Source: Cyanophora paradoxa (Eukaryota > Glaucocystophyceae > Cyanophorales > Cyanophoraceae). From it: 58,177 nucleotides of DNA. This document shows, piece by piece, positions 9,138-18,650 of the stretch. The notes under the pieces were generated by a model that saw only the letters and a program-made list of their open reading frames with translations, was not told the origin of the DNA and made no database searches. Numbering within the stretch: the stretch's first letter is position 1; each line of letters opens with the position of its first letter. Where the stretch lies: the NCBI GenBank assembly GCA_004431415.1, contig QPMI01000480.1, positions 1-58,177 of the forward strand. Reading direction: 5' to 3'. The translations under genes and the position numbers were made by a program.

Positions 9138-12100
9138 TCAGAGAATAATCATAAGGGGGCTCGACGGATCTCCGAGCGATCGCGAGTCGCGACGCCGGAG
9201 CTGCGCGGGCGCTGCGGCCGCGGCTGGCCTCTCGGGGCCTGTTGCCGACGTCGACTGGATCAAATTTGCGATGGGAGAGGTGGCGCGTTGATCGCTTTTG
9301 ACGCGCACGGCCGCGGCCGCAGCTTCGTCGCGGGAGCTGAAGCTGGACGTCACCGTAGACACGGAGATTTTCTCGAGTTCGTAACCAAAGTGCTTCTTGG
9401 GAGCGGCCGCGGGCTTGGGAGCGGGCTCCACATCGAGCACCACGGTTGCGAAGGCTTTGCCGTTGGAGCCGAGGGGTACAGGGGTGATCTCGTAGATCTC
9501 AGATAGTGTACCCGAGCCAAGAGAGCCATGGCCAGAAGAGCTCCCAACGGACACTTTGGGCGAAGCGAAGAACGCGAAGCCGCTGTTCTCGGCTCGCCGG
9601 CGCTGCGGACCCCACGCGTATCTGTAGCCGACGGCGGCGCCAACGATAACGAGCGCGAGCGCGGCGCCAACGCCGACGGCGACCCCGATAATAACCTGCA
9701 AGTGCGGCTGCATCAGGATTGGAGCATTGCGCCACGAACAAACAAGAAGGCATCGCTGGGAACGCACGCTCGAGCGGGCGTTGCCGGAGTCGGAGCTCGA
9801 GCTGACCCGCGGGGCCGCGAACGCGACCGCCGACGAAGCGCCTTGCCCCGGGGCCGCGTCGGGGGTACTCGTGCTCGAGTCCGCCCACGTCTTTGCGACC
9901 TCGACGGGGACCGCCTGCACGTTGAGATTGCAGCATATAATTTAGCTCCGACGTCGACGAGGGATTCCATCGGGAAGACGGGTACCTCTTTGAGGACGAG
10001 ACTCGGGTACTCCCTGCCCGGGAAGTCGATTCTCATCTCGAGAAATCCGCTGGTGGTTGAAACCACATAAGCGCTCGTCGTTTGCTGAAGGCGCCTGGAA
10101 AGCTGTTGCTGTTGCGATTGAGATCCGGCGTTGGTTGCTGCGGCTGAGAGGAGCAGCGTGGCATTCGGAGGGCCTGCGCCGTGCGGAATCGCCGATGATA
10201 TGTATAATTAGATATGAATATCAATAGCGCACGGAATCGGATCATATCTTCCGAGAACACTGAAGCGTCCAGAGCTTCGGCGGACGAAGCATCATAGGAG
10301 AAAAACACCCGGATTTCGACGCCTGGTGAGACCAATCGTGAGCAAGGGAAAGCGCGCATGCGCAGGCCTCGAAACAAGAACGCTTCAGCTTAAAATTAAG
10401 ATGTTATAATAAGCTTGTTATGAAGATGTTATAACTTAGTAATCAAGAAGCTTTAGCTTGTAATCAAGATGTTACCCAGCGGAATGCCGGAGCATCTCGC
10501 GTAGATGTACTCTTCGCGGCCCGCGACTCCTCCGGGCTCCGTGCTCTAAAGAAGGACTCGTGTAAGATCTTTGCGCACTCGGAACAGCGAGGAAACAAGC
10601 TATTTACTCACCCCGCTCTGGCCCTGCGACTGGCCTGTGACCGAAGCCGCGCTGAACATCTCGATGGGCGCTGCCAGGCGAACGACGACAACGGGAGCCG
10701 CGTCCATCCCTCCCGCTGATGCGGGGCCGCCAGAGCCTGACATTTGCTCGCGATCGACGCTGTACACGATTCCGCCGATGGAAATGGTGATCTGGTCGAC
10801 ACGGCGCGGACCCCGCATGATCAGCGGCGCAGTCTCAGACGCCGTTTAAATAACGTTCTTGCGGCCAGCTGCAGATCTAGAACTCGAAATCGCACACAAC
10901 TGCTCACCTTCGACGGAACTCCCATCGGCGTCGTCGGAGTCGGAGCCGGAGTCTGTGATGGAGAAGGGTCGGCGACCGGCCGCGGTGGTAACGTTGGCGT
11001 CTGCTCCACAGTGCTGGCGCTTGGTGCCGGCGCCGCCGCCGGCAGTGCTGTGGGCGTGGGCGTAGCACTTGGACGATCCAGGCTCGGGGATAACGACGGG
11101 CTTAAGCTTGGGCTTGGCGTCTCCGTCGGCGACGGGCTGGGCGACGGGCTCGGGCTGGGCGACGGGATCGGGCTGGGCGACGGGGTCGGGCTGGGCGACG
11201 GGCTCGGGCTGGGCGACGGGCTCGGGCTGGGCGACGGGCTCGGGCTGGGCGACGGGCTCGGGCTGGGCGACGGGCTCGGGCTGGGCGTCTCCGTTGGCGA
11301 CGGGCTGGGCGACGGGCTCGGGCTCGGCGCCTCCACGGTCGGATCCGGGATGGTAAAATTTGTCCGGAAGACGAAGATGCGCCCGCTATCCCAGGCTGCA
11401 TAGAACGAATAGGCGGAGTTGATGGCCGCAATCCCCGAAGTCGCTAACGATGAAGTCCCGGGATTGGAATCGCCAGCGGGGCTGCAACACGCCGAAGCGA
11501 TTAGAGCAACCCAGGCCAAATCAAAGCGCTAGCCTTAAGGTGCTGGCTACGGCCATATGAATGGTCTTGTTCTAGCATAGATTAAAAGGTTAAAACGTTA
11601 ACCGTGATTTCCGAAGCCCCCGTACGGCAGCACGCACCGCACAACCGAACTAGCAGCAATTCTCTCGCTGACGATCTCGGTTTCGCTCAAGTCGAAAACC
11701 CGGATGTTCGAGCCGTCGGTGTTGACGAGTCGCCAGTAAGAGTAACTGGTCATATGCATAGCATGAGTGAGACAAGCGCTCAGCCAGCGGAAGATATCGA
11801 GCGCTACGTATACAGCAGTGACTCGTTGTGTGTAAATATGCCGCGAACGATATCGGCTGCGCATATATATCTAGATCTCAATCGCGATCAACACGCACTC
11901 GGGTCCCGTCGCTTTCACAATGTCGAGGGCGCCATTGTTGAGGAGGCTGGCGCTGAGGCTGCCCGAGAAAGCCACGAGAGCGCCTCCCGTGCCCGACGAC
12001 GAGGCGTTTGTTGCGATCTGTTTCGAATGTTTAGAGACACACATCGATACATATATATGTAAACTTCTTGACCTTGTAGACCCTCCTGTAGCTGGTTCCC

Positions 12101-14288
12101 AGGCCGCGGACGTACAGAGTCACCGCGTCTCTCCCTTCCTCGCTGTCCACCGCGAGGCCGTCGTACGCGGGGTTGAAGCTGGCGGACGAGGTGGCGCCCC
12201 CAGCGAGCGCGACCAGGGTCGTGCTGATGAGCGTGCTCGTGCCTGCGCGCGGGCGCCGATCGCGAGAGAAGCGCGTGAATACAGCTGTCGCTCGAATCTT
12301 CGAGCCGACGAGATTTCAATGCTGGTTGGAGATCTAGAAGCCACGTACCGTTGATCTTGGCTCTTCTTATGAATCCCGCCCAGTTGCTTGTGCTTTTCGC
12401 GACCGACCAGTACAAGTGGTCTCCCACGACATCGTAGGCTATGGCGCGGATCTCAAAGCCAGTGGCTTCTGCCGATGGCAGCAGATGTATGTAAATTCCA
12501 GGCTGCCGTTCAGCTTAGATCGAGTCCGGACGATTGCACCTGTGAAGATGGTAGTGACTTGGAAGGTCGTGAGGTTGACGGATCGGATTCTGATCTGATC
12601 TGTGAAGTACAGAGTGCCAGCTGCTCCCAAGGACTTCGGATTAGGAACTCGCGAACGTCTACAGAACTAATTATATCTTAAGATGCTCAAGCCTTGGAGC
12701 TTAAGTATGCTTCAAGCTTGTCTTAGCTCACCGCGGTCTTGCGTGAAACCGAGAGGGGAGCTGCGTGAAAATAAACATCAGAGCCGCGCAATGGAAGACG
12801 ATATCTCCCGGGTCCCGGCCCTTAGAACGAGCGGAATTACAAAGTTTTTAACTTAAAAATAGCATGTGCGCACTTTACTCTCGCGGACGTTCCTACACCG
12901 TCCACCGTCGAGCTCTGAGTAGACCCGTCGCCGACGATTCTCGTCGAGGTGCAGTTCTCGTCGACGCGCCAAATGGCCGCGCTGCTACCTACGTACAGAT
13001 ATCCTGCGCGAGAATTCAAATCGGCTCGATAATTCATCCGATAAGACGCAAGGTGATGAGACTCAGGTCTCACCATCGCTCTCACTGAAGTAGAGGCTTC
13101 TAATTGTATTGAATTGAGCGACCGTTCCGGTGCCTGTCGCAATAGAATAATTATAAGCCAGGATCTAATCAACATAGCTAGCCAGCAGGAAGAGATTCAT
13201 ATGGGCTCTGTGAAAGGTTTGCAGCGCGTGCCGGACGTCGCCATTGGAATGGACGCGAGGAAAGGGGGGGGGGGGGAACGGGGGAGGGGGGACGGGGGGG
13301 GGGAGTTGCAGCTGTGAGGGCGTGGGGACTATAGCTATATATTCCAGTAAAGGATCTTGAGGGATGACCTAGTAGTGGGCGGTACGGTGGCCCGGGGCCC
13401 GGGGCTTTCGACAGCGGGCCCGGGTGTGGTGGGCCATGGGGGCCCTCGTGGCTCCAGGGTCTAATCATAAGTGGCCGTTGGGCCCATACAGCTAGGGCCC
13501 GGCGTCGGGGTGGCCATGACTAGCTAGCTATGTAAAAATCTAAAAATATAAGCAGCTTTCTCGCTAGCTTTCCGCGTGTGTTCTTTCGAATTAAGCCAGC
13601 AACCGAATAAGCCAGCTGCAGGATCTAATCCAAACCGCACACTGTAACAGATAATCTGCACAGCTAGCCAGCTTAAAGAAATTCAAATGGGCTCAGTCAA
13701 GGGTCTGCAGCTCGTGCCGGGCGTCGCTATTGGAATAGAAGCGGGCGGGGTGGGGGGGGGGGGGGGTGGGGGGGGGGGAAAGGGGGAGAAGCAGTGAGGG
13801 TGAGAGGGCTATATATAGCTATTCGAGTAAGGGATCTCGAGGGCTGGCCTAGTAGGTGGCGGTGGGCCGGAGCTAGCGACAGGGGGTGTGGTGTGGGGCA
13901 TGGGGGCTATAGCTACCGTGGCCCCGGGATAGAACTTAAGCATCATTCGGAGGAGATATAGGTTTGTCTCTTTGACTCAGTTTAGAATAGTTTTGATTTA
14001 GTTTAATATGATTTTGATTCAATTTAGTATAGTTTGGGGAGGGTGGGGGGATGGGGGGGGGGGGGGGGGGGTAGATTGACCAGCTTAGTTAAAGCGGCGT
14101 AGCGCACCGGCGATCTGGGTCGCCTGAGACGGACCGCCCAGGCAGAACTGGTAGCTTTGCGGGGCCAGCCCCTCCGGGTTGCCCGGGGACGTCGACCAGG
14201 CGCCCGCCGGGGAGCCGCCCAGAAGCACGCAGAGCACCACGAGGCGGAGGGTAAGGAGTAGTAGGCGCAGGTTGAGAGGCGGCTGCAT
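9138..14288 (-). CDS. Multi-exon type I membrane protein: signal peptide, NHL-type beta-propeller, Ser-Pro linker, TM, cytoplasmic tail
   Basis: First exon (ATG 14288) encodes a signal peptide (MQPPLNLRLLLLTLRLVVLC) and ends QATQIAG before a GT donor. After a long intron (about 13.05-14.09 kb) come propeller exons: GYLYVGSSAAIWRVDENCTS with STVDGVGTSAR (about 13045-12870), GTLYFTDQIRIRSVNLTTFQ (about 12630-12540), FEIRAIAYDVVGDHLYWSVA (about 12460-12350), FNPAYDGLAVDSEEGRDAVT (about 12260-12070), an exon near 12020-11880, and SYWRLVNTDGSNIRVFDLSE (about 11750-11650). The exon at 11519-10910 adds a long PSPSPS linker; the next (about 10830-10615) has RRVDQITISIGGIVYSVDRE. A TM helix (VIIGVAVGVGAALALVIVGA) lies at about 9700-9630, followed by a Ala/Ser-rich tail ending at 9138. 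NHL blades with VDG.G..A motifs are typical of secreted or surface proteins; the ligand is unknown. Exon limits are by eye. Confidence 0.75.
11100..11335. repeat. 18-bp coding tandem repeat encoding Ser-Pro linker
   Basis: About twelve copies of CTGGGCGACGGGCTCGGG (plus-strand orientation), interrupted by CGTCTCCGT variants. On the minus strand it gives SPSPSP interspersed with SPTETPSP. The 18-bp unit keeps frame, unlike the 40-bp satellite elsewhere in the window, supporting coding use. Confidence 0.85.
13180..13970. repeat. Duplicated G-rich block inside the long intron of the NHL gene
   Basis: Two copies, about 13180-13520 and 13660-13940, share AATGGGCTC.GT.AA..GTTTGCAG-like starts, CGTGCCGG.CGTCGC.ATTGGAAT, a long impure G tract, TATATA.CTATTC.AGTAA and GGATCT.GAGGG.TG.CCTAGTA. 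A further pure G tract (about 14053-14071) lies just downstream of exon 1. These read as intronic repeat DNA; G tracts could form quadruplexes. Confidence 0.65.
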
Positions 14289-14928
14289 ATCCGGAGTAGC
14301 GCCGGCGCTGAGACCTTCGCGCGGAGACAGGGTCAGTAAACGATAAGCTTATAATTACGCCAGATCTAGAAGAATAAACAGGGGACCCGGAAGCATGGAA
14401 CAGACCTTTGCACTTGTTTACTCTCGAGGCGCGCGCACGAGAAATCCGTGGACACTTTATCGTTAGTTTGCGCTGGGGCTGCGGTAGATCGCTCGGTTTC
14501 TTGCGCGTGCTGCAGCTGGGGCCTGGCTGGCGCCGCCGGAGCCCTGCAGCCGGCGCCAACAAAGGGGTCGAGGCTATTTCTAAATCTGTTTCCAGCCTGG
14601 CACCGGCGCTGTGACGATATGATGATGCGCGCACGGTTGCGCAAGCATACGCGGCTCCGCGGCATGCGCAGCCGCGCGCGCGCGTCGCCGCGGCTGTGCA
14701 CGTGCTTGTACATGTTCGACTCGGAGATCTGGAGCGAACGCGCGTGCGTCTGCCTCTGGTGAATGCCGCTGGTCTAAGACAGGGCTGAGAAGCTGTATCT
14801 GCCGGCGCCTCCATGGCCAGGTCATAATCATAATTATGCATTGCGATTGTGCAAGGCGAGCCGCGAGCCGGGTGAAACCAGCAGCTGCAGCTGCAGCCGC
14901 TGCGCCGCGGCCGCCGCGTGCGCAGCAT

Positions 14929-15540
14929 GCTAGCTATAGAGCTGATGAGCTACAGTATCAGTGCCTCGACGCCCAGTTAGGCTAGCCAGGCTGGCCGCTG
15001 GCGAAGCTCAGTTGGGCTAGCCTAGTAGCCAGGCTGCCACTGGGCCAGGCTGGCGAATTCCAAGCTCACTGCGGCTCACAGGCTCATGCAGCTGCGCTGC
15101 TGCAGACGCGGCCGCTACCGGTAGGCTGCGGCGCTAGCTAGCTAGCTAGGCGGCCGCCGGGCCGCGGGCTAGCCTAGGGCCCTAGGCCCCTAGCCTGGCC
15201 TCGATGGACTCCGATGGACCGTCGGAGACGGTCGGACTCCGAGTCTCCGAGGACCGAGGGACTCCGGGAGGCTCGAGCTCAGGGAGACAGACTCGGAGGC
15301 TGAGGGAGCTCGAGGAAATTCGCTGCCACTAGTACTGGGCCAGTGCTGCGCGCGCGCACAGAGCGCACTGCCGGCGAGTCTGCCGCGCGCAGTGCGCATG
15401 CGGCAGGCTGCAGCCTGCAGCTGCAGGCTGCAGCATGCGCAGCAGTGCACTGCGGCAGCCTGGCAGCTGCGCAGCTCAGCGACTGCGCGCGCGTGCAGCT
15501 GGCCTAGCCTGGCCATGGCCGGCAACTTTGCAACTTGCTG
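14929..15540. other. Gene-free palindrome-rich spacer
   Basis: Dense CTAGCTAGCTAG, GCAGCTGCAG and CCTAGGCCTAG-type words upstream of the NHL gene. No convincing exon, RNA gene or TATA element was recognised; the NHL promoter should lie here. Confidence 0.45.
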
Positions 15541-15905
15541 GCAACAATGGCAAGCTGAAGCGCCGCATTGAAGCGCGTATGTGCGCCGTCAAAACGCATT
15601 AATTTGTGCTAGTTTACTGTATCTTTGATTTGTGATTGCTTTGTTGTCCCTAATATCACTACCTACGGGGGGTTCGCCCCACCGTAGTCTCTCAAAAAAC
15701 AACCGCATTAATTTGGGGGCGCATTAATATTGAAGCGCTAAGAAACTGCGGTCTGTACCCCTCATATGCAGCCAAAAGGGTTCAAATTAAAACGCATTAA
15801 TTTGGTGCCGCATTAATAGCCATAATAGGGGTCCGGCGGACTCCGGCCCGTCCGGGTCCAAAAACGCATTAATATTGAGCGCATTAATATTGTGTTATAC
15901 GCGTT
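15541..15905. repeat. Cluster of CGCATTAAT words with an embedded TTCG-loop hairpin
   Basis: The word (C)GCATTAATTT/ATT occurs about seven times between 15594 and 15893. A hairpin at 15663-15687 (CTACGGGGGG-TTCG-CCCCACCGTAG, one bulged A) sits in the middle. Non-coding; function unknown. Confidence 0.6.
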
Positions 15906-16199
15906 TCCAGTACCCCGGTGGGACTCAACTGGGGCTCAATTGCAAGTTGCCGCAAGTTCCCGCAACTTGGCAAGTTGCCTTGCGCCGCGAAGTTGCCAGT
16001 GCGCGTGGCCCGCGGCCTGGGCGGCTGGGCCGCGGCCCGCGGCCCGCGGGCCGGCCCCGCGCCGGCGCGGGCCCGGGGGCCGGCGCGGCCCTCCCTAGGC
16101 GCGGGCCCGAAATCGCGCCGTTATCGCGGACCGTCTTTTTTTCTCTGACCGGAAATGCGCGGACCGTCAATCCGCCGGCTGTTAAAAAACGCTGCCGGT

Positions 16200-17460
16200 C
16201 CGCCCCCGCAAGGGAATTTGGATTCACTAAATTTCAGGATAAGGATGCTTATCTTGGCGGTCCATGCTCTGCGATTGATATATAAAAGAAGGTGTTCTGA
16301 CATTCAATTGCATTTACACTCACTTGACTCTCAGAGTTGATCATGACTGACTGCTCCGGGATCCAGATCTGAGCTCTCTCTGAGTACCGTAGTACTGTAC
16401 TACTACTACCGTAAAACACAATAATATGACGGTCAAATTTATGTCATTATAAAAGCCGACCCTTCTCGATCTATGCGAAATATGACGTCCCCAAATTATG
16501 TCGGGATGCAATTTTCAGGCTTGTATGGGACGGTAAATTTGACGGGGTACCACTAAGCACGCCCTACTATGTCGTCCCCAAATTATGTCGTCATGTCAAG
16601 TTTTCGGCGACATAATTTGGGGACGACATAATAAAGTGCAGGCCTTAATATTCTGTTTTACGGTAGTAGTTGTGGCCCAATGTGCAATTGTGGGCCAACT
16701 TGTGGCACTGTGGCACATGTACATGTGTACAGTGTACACTGTACAGTGGCACTGTGGCAGTGAGTCAGTGACTGGATCGCTCGAGCTTTATGCATATATT
16801 TCATTGTATAAACAGTTCTAATTAAACAGTAGACGCGCACATGCACCATGATGCACGCCGTTTCGAAATTCGAATCCGCCAGGCTCCAGCGGACCGCCGG
16901 CGCCGGTTCGAATCGGGCCCTGCGTCACACAGGCTGTGACACAGCTCGTGCACTTCTCAGCCACGGTACCCGGTCCCCCCGGATACCGCTCCGATCGCGA
17001 GGCCTTCTACCGCAGTACCCCGGCCCTCTCCTCCCGAGTCCGATGGCCGCGGTACCGGTCCGGTCCCAGACGGCCGCCCGGCCGGCGGTGGCTTGCACGG
17101 TTGCACCCCTGCAGCTGGTAGCGGTACAGCACCCCCATTATATATCAGGATGATGGATGGATATCAGGATCAGGACCCTCCCCGCGGCCGGCGCCGGCCC
17201 GGCCGCGGATATCAGGATCAGGACCCTCCCCGGCCCGGCCCGCAGCTGCCCGCGGCCGCCCACCCCAACCCCCGGCGCGCGCGCGCGGATCTGCATCTCA
17301 CTAGATTTGTTTCAGGTATACGTAGTGGCACTAGACAGGAACTCTTAATTCTTGGGGCGGGGAATTCGAAGCTTAATAAGCACAAGGGAGACTGATGGCG
17401 ATCGAGGCCGATCGAGGCCGATCGACGTCGGCCCCGCGCGCGCGCGCGCGCGCCCAAATT
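16200..17460. repeat. Large dispersed GC-rich element, copy B, interrupted by a MITE-like insertion
   Basis: Colinear with 7540-8530: AGGATAAGGATGCTTATCTT near 16225, CTGGATCGCTCGAGC near 16771, CGCCGTTTCGAAATTCGAAT near 16856, CCTTCTACCGCAGTACCCC near 17003, CCCTGCAGCTGGTAGCGGTA near 17107 and GGGGCGGGGAATTCGAAGCT near 17355. The foldback element 16402-16670 lies within it. Confidence 0.7.
16402..16670. mobile_element. MITE-like 269-bp foldback element
   Basis: Perfect 17-bp terminal inverted repeats: ACTACTACCGTAAAACA at 16402-16418 and its complement at 16654-16670. A second perfect inverted pair of 23 bases sits inside (16568-16590, TATGTCGTCCCCAAATTATG..., and 16608-16630). The interior is AT-richer than its surroundings and has no ORF. 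No clear target-site duplication is visible. The size, TIRs and lack of coding fit a non-autonomous DNA element. Confidence 0.65.
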
Positions 17461-17474
17461 TAAATCAAATCGAA

Positions 17475-18650
17475 TCACAGAACGCCGTCGCAGAGCTGGG
17501 GCCCGCCCTCGGGCGAGAAGGGCATGCGGATGAGCTCGCCGCGGGTCGTCGAGACAAAGAGGGATGAGCCGCCGGGGGCGACGTGCACGCCTCCGTAGCG
17601 GCGGAAGAGCATGGGCCACTCGGCCCGGACGGCGCCGGTCGCAGGGTCCAGTAGCACAAGCGAGGACTCCAGCATGGCGTAGACGCCCTCGCCCCCGGGC
17701 GCCGCGTCGAGGCCCGCCAGCCGCCCCATCGCCCCGTCCGTCGCCCGCCACACCGCCGCCGCCCGCGCCGCCTCCGCCATCGCCGCCCGCGGCGCGTGCG
17801 CGTGCCCGCCCCGCCCCGCCTTCGGCCCTGCCGCGTCTCTAAGCGGCAGCTCCACCTTGTACACCTGCACCGGTACCGTTACCGGTACCCCCCGTCAGAA
17901 GGGCGCACGCTCGGGTACCCCCCCACCGAAGAAAGAGCCGACCTGGGCCGAGGCGTACGCGGAGAGGAGGAAGTACCCCCCCTGGGGGTGGCCCGCCTGG
18001 GGCACGAACGCGAGGCCGCCGGCCAGCTCCGACGTCACGCCCTCCAGCGTCCAGTTGCGCGTCACCTGAGGCGGCGTGAGCGGGCCGGGTACACCGGCGC
18101 GGGCGCGGGCAGGGGAGGCTCGGGGAAGGGTGCCTACCTCCGTAGAGTCGAGGTCGAGCTCGAGGATGCGGGGCGGGCCGCCCATCACCTGCCGCTGCTG
18201 CAGCACGTACAGCCGCGCAGCCTGCACTCGCCGTCAGCTTTCAGCTCCTGCCCCGGCGGCGCCGCCCCGGCCCCGGTCTCTACATAGCCTCGCCTCGCTC
18301 CGCCCCGGGCGGGCGGGCCGCACCTGGCCGCCGTCGAGGAGGGGGCCCATGGCAATGTCCCGCGCGTCAGGGATGGAGTACCTGCGGGGCGGGCGCGGCA
18401 CGTCAGCGCAGCGCAGCCCAGCCAAGCCAAGCAAGGCAGCCAAGCTAGCTAGCTCGGGTCGGCCCGGCCTAAAGCTAGAAGCCCAGGGCGCCCAAGCTCG
18501 GCTCCTACCCGGCTCAGTGAAAGCAGCGGCGGGGGCGCACGTGCGGACGCGGAGGGCGTCAATGTCGAGCTCCGCGAGGGAGGAGCCCGCCACGAAGAGG
18601 CGCGACGGGCTGCGCGCCGGGCGTGAGCGAGGCCCCGCGAGGCGGACGAG
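17475..18650 (-). other. Beta-propeller exons at the 3' end of the VTC gene (or a separate small gene)
   Basis: Minus-strand exons read RLFVAGSSLAELDIDALRVR (about 18600-18535), YSIPDARDIAMGPLLDGGQ (about 18383-18325), a piece with LYVLQQRQVMGGPPRILELD (about 18215-18140), VTRNWTLEGVTSELAGGLAF with GGYFLLSAYASAQV (about 18070-17945), VYKVELPLRDAAG (about 17865), and a last exon with YAMLESSLVLLDPATGAVRA and YGGVHVAPGGSSLFVSTTRG, ending in TGA at 17475. The alternation of LYV/LFV strands with D.ATG.. turns is NHL/SMP30-type propeller. No separate start codon with a signal peptide is seen; VTC topology would put this domain in the organelle lumen. Confidence 0.6.

Noticed and set aside
10744-11403. 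Plus-strand Gly-Leu repeat ORF (GLGDGLGLGDG)
   Set aside because: Antisense of the Ser-Pro linker exon of the NHL gene; exons on both sides are on the minus strand.
16895-16925. Second tRNA-like word GGTTCGAATCGGG
   Set aside because: No cloverleaf can be drawn; it belongs to the dispersed GC-rich repeat.
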